From contig CM060731.1 of assembly GCA_030704615.1 (NCBI GenBank), positions 65,390,756 to 65,454,755 on the forward strand: a stretch of 64,000 nt of DNA, read 5' to 3'. The DNA comes from Takakia lepidozioides (taxonomy: Eukaryota > Streptophyta > Takakiopsida > Takakiales > Takakiaceae). The translations under genes and the position numbers were made by a program. How positions within the stretch are numbered: the first letter of the stretch is position 1; the number at the start of each line of letters is the position of its first letter. Of the stretch, positions 1 to 9,944 are shown one piece after another. The notes beneath the pieces are model-generated. The model worked only from the letters and a program-made list of their open reading frames with translations. It was not told the DNA's origin and did no database searches.

Positions 1-183
1 TCTGACTGAGTAATTTGCAAATAGTGAACGGCGGTAACGACCATCACTCTGTCTCCAAGAAACTCACTATGAATGGTGTGAAACAATTCAGCACTCATTC
101 TTCAACTGTGTTCTGGAGACATCAGTAAACCAATTTACACTAGATCTGCGATAGCAAGGTATAAACGTACGCGAGGAAGGAAG

Positions 184-2621
184 ATGGCTTCCTCTGAAGC
201 GGAGTTCTTCTCTGACGACAAACCAGTGCCGTTCTCCCAGGAAGTCCTTGACAATGGATTTGCAATTGTTCTGGAACATGTCTTGGCTACCCGTTTTCAG
301 CTGCAGAATGGCTCCATCTTTTTGGAGAAAGAGGTGTACGATCTTAAAGGGAAGTTGTTGAAATATTCTTTCCAAAACCGTGATGAGACGGCTCATATCA
401 GCCAGTGGAGAGTGCGTCCTGGTCGATACAGAGTACTTGGAGAGCCTCGGCGAAAGTCCCTTGGGTCATATGTGACGCCCGGGACTGCTGCTTCGGTCGT
501 TGAAGACAAGAGGGAGGTGGTGGTGAAAAAAGAACATACGTCCTCCACTCCAATCGTTGAGCTTTCAGATTCGTCCAATGATGACATAAGTGAAATTCCA
601 AATCCAGTCCTTCCTACTGTGGTTGGAGAAGCTGATGAAGAAGAGATTTGTAGTGTCATTCCAAAATTGCGGGCGATGGGAGGAATGGCTAGATTCAAAA
701 GTGAGTTGCGGGGAATTGATTGGGAATCTTTGAAGCAGGTGCCTGTGAAGTTCTTGCTGGAGACTTTTGATGGCGATATCATATTCGAGCTGCCTCCTCC
801 TCCGCGAGTTGGAGGTGTAACAATCATGATGCATGGAATGGACCAGAAACACGACGGGCACCCGTGGTGCAGAACAAAAACATCCAATATTCAGAATGAT
901 GACAAGCTTGTTTTCAGGAGGACAGTTTGCAATGGACACCTTAGGTGTGATAATTTGAATTGCAGACATTTTCTTCAGTCTGGGGTTCATAATCAAAGCG
1001 AATAGGAGGGTCTGGCGGAAAATCCATTTCAGCCTGGGACTGCCCCTCCACCGGCAAACACTTTTGTCTGCAAATTCTGCAAACTTGTGTCATCCTGCTT
1101 GGCGCTCTACGGAGCAAGAATGTACTATGTTGTCCACCGTTTGAAAACAATGACAAGAGCTTGTGTGCATTTCGGATTCCATAACCATCCTGTCTCGAAG
1201 GGGGATTACAGGGAGAGTGTTAAGACAGTATCGAGGTTGATTAAACAGGAGTTCGGGAGAAACCCATCCGCAACAACATCTGCAATTGCTCTTGGCGCAA
1301 GCAAGTCCTTCTTGGAAAACCATATTTTGAGTGAAGGGGATTCTGTGGGGACTAAACTTGACGGTGCAGCATTGGACCTGGTCATGGATCATTTCTCCAC
1401 TTTAAGTTCACCTAACATTCGGCATCAGATCAATGCATTGAGAATGGGCTCTGGGATCAGAGGCTACATAGAGAACATTTTGGAATTGAAACGAGTGAGC
1501 AAGTACGATTACATCCAGGACAATGTATTCCCAGGTCAAGGTGCCATCAAAGTTTTTCTTTTCAAAATGTCGACTGTTGGGGAGGGCAGTGGGGTTAGCC
1601 TCGTGAAGCGGATGCAGAAGACTGGGGACTTGCAGAACTGTTTTCTTATGTTTGATCATGTGAAACGAGTGAAGGATTGGACAACAATGGCTTGTCATGT
1701 CTACGATCCAGTGTACCAACGAGTTATGACAATTGCAGTTTGTGACATGCAATCTGAGGATATGGAATCCCAGAAGCTCATGTGGAATTCCCTGATTTGT
1801 GTCATGGGCTGCCATCTCCAAATTTCGCAGGTTTCATGGCGGATAGTGCTCAAGCAAATTTCAATGCTGTTCGTATTGTCTTCGGATCGGGCGACCCAAA
1901 AGTGCCTATGCCAGGAAGAGAGCGTACATGTCTATTCCATTGGACACAATCTCTGGAAAAACATACAAAGTCGGACATCAAACCAGAGATGCAGACTCAG
2001 CATCGTAAATTTCTGCAAAGAGTACAAAGATGCTAGAACAATGAAGGAGGCGGACACTTTGTTCCAGACAATTCGTGCCTGGTGGTTCTCTTCTGGAGCT
2101 GCATCACTTGAGAGTATGAGAGCATTGGAAGATTGGCTGGCGTTTTGGCACTTCCGGTATAGACAGTGGGAAGCAACCATGCCATTGGTACGAGGCTTAT
2201 ATTTATTGCTTTATTCATACATTTGCTTTCCATTTTATTGTGTCCTCGCTTTCTTTATGTTGTTTTCTGTTCACTGTTTTGAAGTGTGGTTCTGCAGTTT
2301 GCAGAACATGTCCATTGAGGAAATGGCGGACATGCCATCTTGCAATTTGGCAGAAACTGTGCACAACGCATGGTTGCAGCAGTCTGGGAAACGAGGTCGG
2401 GATTTGTATGTGGCAACAACAGACGATTTGATACGTGCCTTGCAACAACAAACCCGATACCGTGATTTCTTACGAGGTGGGGTTGGTGGCAAGGGTCCGG
2501 ACAAATGGGAGTTGATGTTGTGTGCTGCAAACAGATCTGGGGATCCAATCAAGATAGCACGGGCGGTGAGCATGTATGCCCAGGGAACGCCACTTGTTTC
2601 TAGAGTTCCACGTCTTGAAGG
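184..2621 (+). pseudogene. MULE (Mutator-like) transposase gene, 5' part
   Basis: Left part of a Mutator-like transposase gene. The frame from 184 is open to a TAG at 1003-1005 and stays open in the same frame afterwards, so this is one reading frame with a nonsense codon. Cys/His-rich residues near 950-1190 (RCDNLNCRHF, FVCKFCKL, then a GFHNHP motif) look like the WRKY/GCM1-type zinc-binding N-terminus of plant MULE proteins. The catalytic region follows: CFLMFDHVKR near 1,640, then FMADSAQANFNAV near 1,830 and CLFHWTQSLEKH near 1,925. The last two lie in another frame, which implies two compensating indels near 1,800 and 2,010. A likely intron runs 2188-2304 (gtacgagg...tttgcag). The gene stops at 2621 where a Ty3 element is inserted and resumes at 15,150. 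It is not functional as it stands. The N-terminal 150 residues are not recognised. Confidence 0.75.
2188..2304 (+). other. Probable intron in the MULE gene
   Basis: The segment starts gtacgagg and ends tttgcag. It is T-rich and carries no MULE-like protein sequence, while the reading frame on both sides (EATMPL, then NMSIEEMADMP) looks like continuous transposase C-terminal sequence. The splice sites are inferred by eye only. Confidence 0.5.
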
Positions 2622-2975
2622 TGTCAAGTTAAATAAGCACAGTGTGAAACTAACTAGAATAAAGCTAGTTATTTGTATTTAACACTTGGATTTAGGTCAA
2701 GTGTTAAATCAGGTGTCAAGTTTAGTTTGACACCTGAACCATCTTATCTTCACGAGAGCATCAGTCGCGCAGCTCATCTCTCTCGAGTTGAGCCTGCGCG
2801 ACCGAGCTCCTGCATTGTTGAGGACTGAGTGTGCTTATGATGGGAGTATAGGTTGTTGTGGGGTGGAGTCCCCATAGCTTGGGGTGCCCCTGGCTCGACT
2901 TCTATTTTAAAGAGTGATAGCGATGGATTTCATATTTCTTGTGTTGAGAGTGTGTGTCTTTTAGCTTGTTTATCA
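2622..2975 (+). repeat. Left terminal repeat (unit B) of Ty3 copy 1
   Basis: This 354-bp unit is nearly identical to 14710-15063; I count about five differences, mostly C/T or G/A at CpG. It starts TGTCAAGTTAAAT and ends CTTGTTTATCA. At the right end of the element the same unit is flanked on both sides by an 85-bp unit A, but here no A copy follows: the sequence changes at 2976 to CTCGAGAGAG. It contains two strong hairpins, described at the right-end copy. Confidence 0.85.
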
Positions 2976-4017
2976 CTCGAGAGAGATGACTCTATCTAGT
3001 TTTCCAGTGCTAAGCTAGATATGATGTTTTTGTTTTTGTTAAGCACTATTGTAATATAGCTTGGTCACAGGGATCAAAACAGGAGGCTTGAGATGTTGCT
3101 GCGATTTTTGTCAACCTGTGGTTATATCTAAGAGTGGGGTGTGTAGGCTGCGCTGCTGACTGCTTGGCTGGATGAGAGCCGTGCACCGCCATAGGCAGGG
3201 AAGGCGTCAGCTGATCTGAAGAATCGAGTTGATTCTGCTGCCCGCACCAGCAAGAGGAATCTGGAGGATGGTACCGACCAGGCAGAGAATCTTGGCTCGA
3301 CTATCCGACAGCAGGCTGAGAATCTGAAAGAAGCTGTCCTTGGCTCCACACCAAGGAGCGATGGCGAGGGAGCGAGGGAGCGATGGCGGTCTCGCTGCTG
3401 AGGCTGTGACGCTGCGCGCCCCCTCCCGACGCTGACAACGCCTATGGTCCCTTCTTGCAGCCCGCGCTCTTCTCGATGAGTACTGACGCAGTCGGTGATC
3501 GAGCATTCCATCAGCTTGACCAGGGCGCATCTTATGGGGCTGTGTATGCGGTCTCAGACACTATCAGAAGGGGAAGACAAAGAAGAGGACCTGGAATTGG
3601 AGCCAACAGAAGGTCAGCTTTCTTTCCTCCATTGAGAGAGCTACTCCGCTGGCCTCTTTGGGTGGGATTGACAATTAGTAGGGGTTATCAGACGATAGCC
3701 CACCGCCGCGAGCTTCTTTTGTGAACGTTCCGCACCTCCCAGAAGTGGTGGAAATTTGGCGGGACTTGATGAGCATAAGTCCTTCTCATCTTGCGCCAAC
3801 TTGTTTGAAGTATGGGGAGTAGTTCGCACCAGACCCGATCTGAATGAAGAAGCACTGTTCTGGTGTTAAGTTTAGGAACTATCCGTGGTAAATATGATGA
3901 CATGGGAATGCAAGAGAACTGGAAGAAACGACGAAGGTGAGTAAGCTGGGTGCACGACTGAAAGTGGGAGTTACCTGCTGGAGATGAGAGAAGCTTAATC
4001 TGTTTTAGAAGTCCATG
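2976..4017. other. Element interior without recognised gene
   Basis: This stretch lies between the left terminal repeat and the SAM carrier fragment. Only short, overlapping open frames with biased composition occur and none resembles a known protein. No sequence resembling a TGGTATCAGAGC-type primer-binding site was seen next to 2975. It may be a captured genomic segment or leader sequence. Confidence 0.4.
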
Positions 4018-4625
4018 GACGCCAGCTTGAAGGTCTAACACTGGTATTAAATACTGGTGTTGAACGGGCTGTGCAACTTGTGGCAGCCTCCTCTTTAGAA
4101 ACACCAAAGCATACCAATATTTTGAAGCTTCTACTTGATGGAGCAGTGGCTGGAGCCACGGCAGGTGTAGTTGTGGAGACAGCCCTGTACCCGATTGACA
4201 CCATAAAGACCCGCCTTCAGGCAGCGCGGTGTGGTGGGGGGATAGTGTTCAAGGGCCTATACTCAGGTCTTTCCGGCAATCTTGCTGGTGTTTTGCCGGC
4301 ATCAGCTATATTTGTTGGAGTGTACGAACCCTTAAAGCGCAAGCTGCTGGAGATCTTCCGAGATCACCTCAGCTCTGTTGCACATCTGACAGCGGGAGCT
4401 GCAGGAGGTGCAGTAGCATCGCTGGTTCGGGTGCCCACTGAGGTAGTGAAGCAAAGGATGCAAACAGGGCAGTTTGCCTCAGCCTCTGGAGCAGTGCGAG
4501 GAATTGTGGCCAAGGAAGGTTTGCGGGGTCTCTACGCAGGATTTGGATCATTTCTGAATGGCAATCAGCTTGATGGAAGCAGATCTTGGATTGCCTTCTA
4601 TCTCAACCGGGGTCTGCCCTGCTAG
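4018..4625 (+). pseudogene. S-adenosylmethionine carrier (SAMC-type) fragment, intron-free
   Basis: Fragment of a mitochondrial carrier family protein closest to plant SAMC carriers, which exchange S-adenosylmethionine and S-adenosylhomocysteine across mitochondrial and plastid inner membranes. Evidence is the first carrier signature PIDTIKTRLQAAR after VVVETALY, then KGLYSGLSGN, then the second repeat signature PTEVVKQRMQTGQF and the segment GLRGLYAGFGSFL. About 175 residues (the first carrier repeat and most of the second) are continuous without an intron, which suggests a cDNA-like copy since plant SAMC genes carry introns. Similarity ends at about 4556 (GSFL); the remaining 22 codons to the TAG are unrelated. 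The usual N-terminal leader and the third repeat are missing. It lies on the same strand as gag-pol, between the left repeat and the leader. Confidence 0.8.
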
Positions 4626-4793
4626 GTACTTACAACAGTCCCGGCGCACGTTCACCGTCAGATTACCGCAATGCAAGTCAATAGTCAATACGGATTAAGG
4701 AAATTCCATGTGGCCATGGAGGTCAAGACACATTGAGTTACTAGGTTGCAAGACACATTGCCGCCACATTGAAACCAGTGGGGCATTCTGCGG

Positions 4794-5222
4794 TCAGAGA
4801 CTGCCGGTCGATTGGCGAAAGTGTAGGTGAACCCGTGTACCGTCTACGGTGTCTTTTCTCTGTTGTCGCCACCTTGAAAAATCAGCGCGCTTGTTCCACA
4901 ACACAGAGGGCATGTTACAATCAACAGCAAACGCAGGAACCTGTAGCTCATCGACATAGACAAACGCATCAGTGCCAAGGGCTTTCTCCCCCGTAACTAG
5001 AATGGGCCGGGGACCCGCAAGCTCCAGCACAAAGTCCAGTGCTTCCCGCTGGTAATCCTCCTCAGTGAGTTTATCGTTAGCCACCAAGGCCTCGAACAGA
5101 CTGTGAGTGACCCCTCGCCTGTACATGGCGTCCGTAAACATGTCTTTCCTTCCCCTCTCTTGGTGCGCAAGCCTGCAAGCAATCACGGAATGTTGACACC
5201 ACTCTCTCTCACAGCAAGACAC
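4794..5222 (-). CDS. Unrecognised open reading frame (142 aa)
   Basis: Open frame of 142 codons on the strand opposite to the retroelement. The middle (TEEDYQREALDFVLELAGPR, followed by a Val/Asp-rich segment) has the composition of a real soluble protein, but I cannot assign a family. It sits just downstream of the SAM carrier fragment and is probably a fragment brought in with the same segment. It could be chance. Confidence 0.25.
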   Translation of the reverse strand: MSCCEREWCQHSVIACRLAHQERGRKDMFTDAMYRRGVTHSLFEALVANDKLTEEDYQREALDFVLELAGPRPILVTGEKALGTDAFVYVDELQVPAFAVDCNMPSVLWNKRADFSRWRQQRKDTVDGTRVHLHFRQSTGSL

Positions 5223-5749
5223 TATTGAGTGCCACAGTTCCCTCCCTCTCTCTCACTCACTCTCGGTATGCAGAAGACTGGAGCAAGGTGTGCTGTCACT
5301 AGAAAGTCACTGGTAACCAAGAGTTGTGGGGGGTGCATTTGTAAACACAACTGAAATCCTAGGAATTATAGGGCATGTGGCCAGGTAACCTGGGAAACCA
5401 TATAGAATGTAGGGAATCGGGAACCAGTTACCAGATAGTTTGGGTATAACTTTAAATTTTTAAATTTGAAAACCTTAAAAAAAAAAAACAGGGCATTTTG
5501 ATCTAATTTAAATGATTTAAAGCCAAATTGGTCATATCTTTGTCAAATGGACTCTGTTTGACCCAGTTTTTGGGGGGATAGCTGCAGAAAGGGGATATCT
5601 ACCTATCTAGACCTGGTTTTTGTTTTTGGGACTCTGCTAGAAATCTATGGAATTTTTAGAGTGTGAGTGTGCCATGAAAGATCCACAATCCTGTTTCTAG
5701 AACCTGTTCTGGTCTACATGAGAGATAAATCTGGGGATGTACTCCTTGT
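5223..5749 (+). other. AT-rich leader upstream of the first element ORF
   Basis: No coding signal. A low-GC stretch at about 5450-5530 contains short inverted A/T runs (aatttttaaattt) and an A12 tract. It probably belongs to the element's 5' leader. No primer-binding site could be identified. Confidence 0.3.
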
Positions 5750-6487
5750 ATGGCTGGGGGAAATGAGGACGTAATTGAAGGGCAGGTCTCATCTCTTAGC
5801 CTGTGCACACAAGGGGACAAGATTTATGTTTCCCAAGGAACTCAGACTGATTTGAGTGGAGAACAGTTGGACGAGTTGATTGCATATTGGGAGTCAGGCA
5901 TTAGCAGTAGACAACAAACTGCTGTAGTTGGCGTTGAGGGCCTCAATATTGCCTTGGACAGTCAGAACTCTGTTGGAGCCAGCAGTTCTGCAGCTGTAGG
6001 TGACATACCAAAGTGGGTGAAAGCTAGGCTTGGAACACAGCCAAAGACAGCCCCGGGGACCAAGGTGTTCAGCCACAAGGCCGTGGTGTACTGGAGCAGA
6101 GGAGCAGGAGCTGCACAAGTTTGTGCAATCAGACATGGTTGCAGCCGGACACGCTCTGCACAAGGCAACCACGAGCGGGGGTTCATTAGCAATGACAAGT
6201 TTGTTTTGCTTGAAGGAGATGCAGTCATTCGCAATGAGGACACCCGCAACCGTCTCAAAGCTTTCGAGTTGAGAGACTATCAGACCCTACCTTTGTTTTC
6301 TTTAGCGTTCAGTGAGCGGGAGATAGCAGAGTATTGCTTTGTCTCTACCTGGCAGAAAGAGGAGGAGGGTTGGTTAGAGCGAGCTACTGTAGCTTGGGAC
6401 AAGGTTAGTGGCAGATTTTTGGACATAGATATACCTCCTATATCTTACCATCATGTAGAGCGAGGTACTTTGAGAGAAGTCTGGTAG
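5750..6487 (+). CDS. Pre-gag ORF of the Ty3 element, unknown function (245 aa)
   Basis: ATG-initiated frame of 245 codons, complete to TAG. It starts MAGGNEDVIEG, has an acidic and Ser-rich N-terminal third, and a C-terminal part rich in aromatic residues (FVSTWQKEEEGWLERATV). The segment at about 6030-6170 reads unusually (many Cys, Arg and Ala), and another frame is also open there, so a local pair of frameshifts is possible. It is co-oriented with gag and pol. I do not recognise a family. It may be the N-terminal matrix-like part of gag or a separate accessory protein. The truncated second copy of the element lacks this region. Confidence 0.45.
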   Translation: MAGGNEDVIEGQVSSLSLCTQGDKIYVSQGTQTDLSGEQLDELIAYWESGISSRQQTAVVGVEGLNIALDSQNSVGASSSAAVGDIPKWVKARLGTQPKTAPGTKVFSHKAVVYWSRGAGAAQVCAIRHGCSRTRSAQGNHERGFISNDKFVLLEGDAVIRNEDTRNRLKAFELRDYQTLPLFSLAFSEREIAEYCFVSTWQKEEEGWLERATVAWDKVSGRFLDIDIPPISYHHVERGTLREVW

Positions 6488-7018
6488 TTGATAGCATAGA
6501 TCAGGATTAGATCTTGCTTGGTCGGCCTTCTATTCTTCCCCTCCATCTCTGTACTATTTTCATTACCTTGTACTTGTAGTTGCCAAAGCCTCTCTTGGTG
6601 GAGGCCAGTCAGTCCGGGGTTTTGGGCTGGGCTATTCTGCAGGATTAGCATTGCAGCTGGATTTTGGTGTGGGGGTGTTGATATTTGATTTCTTGTGTTT
6701 GGATCCCCCCCAACACCTGCATGCTTGACTGTGCGCCATGTTGGTTTTGTGTGGGCGCTTGCTTTCATAGGGATTAGGCCGGATTTGATCACCGGTCAAT
6801 CCTAGAGTATGCTGTCGGTGGTGAGGCTGGAGTGATGACCAGCAAGACCACCAGTGTTTCTTCTATGGTGAGGCTGGGTTGATGACCAGCCAACCATAGG
6901 AGTTCTTGCGGTGGATGCAGGTGCAGGTGCCCTGAGCCATTGGGATATGACCCTTAAACTGCAACATGTGCCCACCCGTGTCACTATTAGAATTAGTACT
7001 AGAGCCCTATAGTGTCAC
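6488..7018 (+). other. Spacer between pre-gag ORF and gag
   Basis: No convincing coding frame. It contains a short imperfect duplication, the unit GGTGAGGCTGG..TGATGACCAGC, at about 6819-6843 and 6867-6890. The break between the upstream ORF and gag may be secondary decay. Confidence 0.35.
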
Positions 7019-8076
7019 GTGGGGGAGGTGCCCATTGTGAGTGTCATCACGGAGTTACCCAAGGGTTTTGATGGGAGTACGGCTACAAGCAGTAGCAGTG
7101 AGAGTGGGTTCACTAGACGAGGTATTCGTTTCAGACCACCTTCACCTCCACCCTCAACTAGTGCAGAGTCAGACACAGACTTGGAGGCTTCATCAACATG
7201 TGTGCAGTTTCATTCGCCATTGTTGTGGGACGACATGGAAGAGATGTATGGAGCTACCAAGGGGCCTCGTAGGTACTCTGGAGCTGTGGGCACAATCGAG
7301 TTGGATGACTTTATCCAGGAGTTTGACAGCTGGTGTGATTTGCAGCAGATGCGCAATCCACAGCTCTTCACCCCATTCATGGCGTGGAAGGGACTGTTCC
7401 AGCATTTGGAAGGCCCGCCTATGGACGATTACCACGAGTTCAGGCGAGGACATGAAGCAGAGATTGAGGAGTGGAGGATGTATTGGTCACCTGACTACGT
7501 CTCCATTACTCGAGGCACGACGCGACCAGTAGCTGCATCAGTACCAATATCTCCCACTGCCAGCACTAGTAGTGGAACAAGTAGTGCCGGTACTTCTGCA
7601 GGTGGTACCAGTTCAAAAGGTGCTACTACTCCTCCTGCCACGACTACAACACATGTGCCTAGATTCCACCCGGTGGTGGAGTTCTTCCAGGAGTTGCGGA
7701 GGAAGTACGGATAGAGAAGCTGCGAAGTTTGCAAGACTTCCAGCGCAAACCCAATGAGAGCCTGCGAGAGGCATACACTCGTATAAGGCGCTTGATAAGT
7801 GTGACCCAAGGGGTTACTGAAGCTCAGGCAATCCAGTTCTGGTATGGCATTTTGGAGAAGGAGCTCAGGAGAAGGGTGCGGGATGCAACCCTGTTACAAG
7901 CAGCCCAACCCACATTAGCAGATGTGTTTCTGCTGGCTGAGCGGATTGAGCTCAACATGGTGGAGGAACGAGTTGTTACCATTGGATTTGGCAAGGACAT
8001 GCCTGCACGAGGTGCAGCTGCCAGCCCACAGGCACAAGGGACTGCCCAACAGCGTGGTCAGGGGGGCAAGGTTTAA
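7019..8076 (+). pseudogene. gag: gag (capsid region) of Ty3 copy 1
   Basis: Two consecutive frames form one gag. The first (7019-7714) has a Ser/Pro-rich N-terminus, then LDDFIQEFDSW and MDDYHEFRRGHEAEIEEWRMYW, then a Ser/Thr/Ala-rich linker. The second (7729-8076) carries the retrotransposon gag signature: LQDFQRKPNESLREAYTRIR, then TEAQAIQFWYGILEKELRRRV. The frame changes near 7714 by a short indel. Gag would form the cytoplasmic particle that packages element RNA. No ATG opens the first frame (it begins with GTG), so the true start may lie upstream. Confidence 0.75.
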
Positions 8077-8237
8077 CCCAAGTTCCATGGAGCTTACATG
8101 GGACCTCAGATGTAGAGGCCCATGGCATCTTTTGCAGGCCAACAGCAACCAGGGGTGATATGACATGTGGAGGACCCCATGTCAAGTGAGATTGCCCAGA
8201 GAGTGGCAGAAGGCCGGCACAAGCACAGCCTGCACAG

Positions 8238-9940
8238 TTGCAGTGTGGGCATTGTGGCAAGTATGGGCATGGAGATGCCCAGTGTTATGACTTGCATCCT
8301 GAGTTGCGCCCAGGCCAGTTCCAAGAGAACAATGGTGGCCGGGGGCGAGGTGGACCAGCCCAGAGAGGACGAGGTGGTCGGGCACGAGGTGCAGGCCAAG
8401 GGCAAGCTCAACATGGCCAAGGACGCGGAGGTCAGGGTATTGACCAAGGCATGGCCAACCGGCTTCAGCAGCTAGAGCAGAGCCTCGCTGCCATGGCTAC
8501 AGCTCAGGCGGTACCGGCTCCCAGGCGGGATGGTCCACCTCCTGCGCCTGAGGGAGGAGATATGGGAGGCATGGGATTCATGTGCGGAGCAGCACTACCA
8601 CTAGTGCAGGTGGAGTCTGCTGCAGCCGTGACTCGAGGAGCAGCACGAGTTCCTGAGCCACGAGGTGCAAAGGTGGAATTGGATCCACAGCGTGGGGAGG
8701 CAAGCCGTCAGGCGAGGCTTCCTCAGTCATTCACATTGGCGGAGACTGTGTCGACGCCATCCATGGCACCTAGTTCTCGTCCGACTGTTACCGAGGCGGA
8801 GGTTACTATGCCATTGGGGAGAGCTACACGTGCAGCACTAACACCTGCTACCAAGGCTAGTGCAGCCGGTGTGTTATTGGGGGCAGCCACCTCTGTGTGT
8901 CAAGCCCCACTGTTTTCAGCAACCATGATTGCGACGCCGGGGGTAAGGCCAGCTGCAGTGTTCAGACTAGCAGCAACACTCTGTGAGAGTGGGGAGGTCA
9001 CTTCATCTTCTGCGGAGTTACTGGAAGGTGTAGTGGCAGAGGGATCCTCATATTTGAGGGTCAAGACTGCCACGGCTGCGCCATGGCAAGCTGCAGCTGC
9101 CAGGTTGACGGAGCTGCCAGCTAGGCCAGCCTTTGAGCGCGCCATGGTGACACCTGGAGTTGTCTTGTTAGACAACCAGGATGGCATTTTCTCTTTGAGT
9201 GGACCGGCAGGCAAGAAGTACCGGCCACTGCGGGTCTTGTTGGACTCGGGAGCTCAGCCACTGATGTTGGGCAGAGCTGCTATTGCAGGTTTGGGCCTCA
9301 TGCAGGCGGATATGGAGTCTTGTCCTTTCCAGATACAGACATCTCTGGGAGGATCAGAGCAGGCTTGGGGCATGACACGGCGTGAGTTGGCCATTGGACT
9401 ACAAGCAGATCATCTTGTAGATGGCTCAGTGATGCGAGCCAAGGCCATTGTAACAGACGCGGTCTCTTACGATGTCCTCGTTGGTGGGGTAGTGTTATAT
9501 CCCATGGGCTTCACCCTGGACTTTTGGGATGAGTCAACATCCTACAGGCCTGGATGGCAGTCAGGGGATGGTCGTCGTGCACAGCTCCCTATGACATTCA
9601 TTGGGGGTATTGCGGCTGCCCAACGGGGCAAGATGCCAACACTAGCCGCCTTTACAGCTGTAGTTAGTTGGCCTGGAGAGTTGCTGGAAGGCAATGCCCA
9701 TGCAGAGGATGTGCCACCTCCAGCAGAGCAGGATGACATGCATGGTATGGCGGAGTTGCCTGCCATGGTTGCTCACACTCCATTGTGGGGTACGAGCAAC
9801 GATTTGCAGCAGGTTGCTGATCGACGGGTGCAACAAGCCTGGGTAGAGGCTTTTGTACCGTCAGGAGAAGAGGAGAGTGCGGGTATTGCACCAGGACCAC
9901 CTCAGTTGTCACCATTGGATACCACACCTATTGTGTGGCA
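8238..9940 (+). CDS. pro: Nucleocapsid knuckle and aspartic protease region of pol
   Basis: First part of an open frame that runs from 8238 to the TAG at 10101. It begins with a CCHC zinc knuckle (CGHCGKYGHGDAQC, RNA binding) and an Arg/Gly-rich stretch; a first knuckle visible in copy 2 is disrupted just upstream here (8150-8200). A long Ala/Pro-rich linker follows. The retropepsin-like protease lies near 9180-9560: LLDSGAQPLMLGRAAI supplies the catalytic DSG motif (codons at 9243-9251), and SYDVLVGG plays the part of the conserved hydrophobic-Gly flap region. The protease would cleave the polyprotein. Confidence 0.75.
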
Positions 9941-9944
9941 GTAT

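Noticed and set aside
2622-2975. Solo LTR independent of the downstream element
   Set aside because: The AAGG flanks and the MULE frame continuity link this unit to the right end at 15,149, and sequence identity to the right B unit is very high.
3128-3530. Overlapping Arg/Ser-rich frames on the minus strand
   Set aside because: Several frames are open over the same GC-rich stretch, typical of chance ORFs; no protein similarity was seen.
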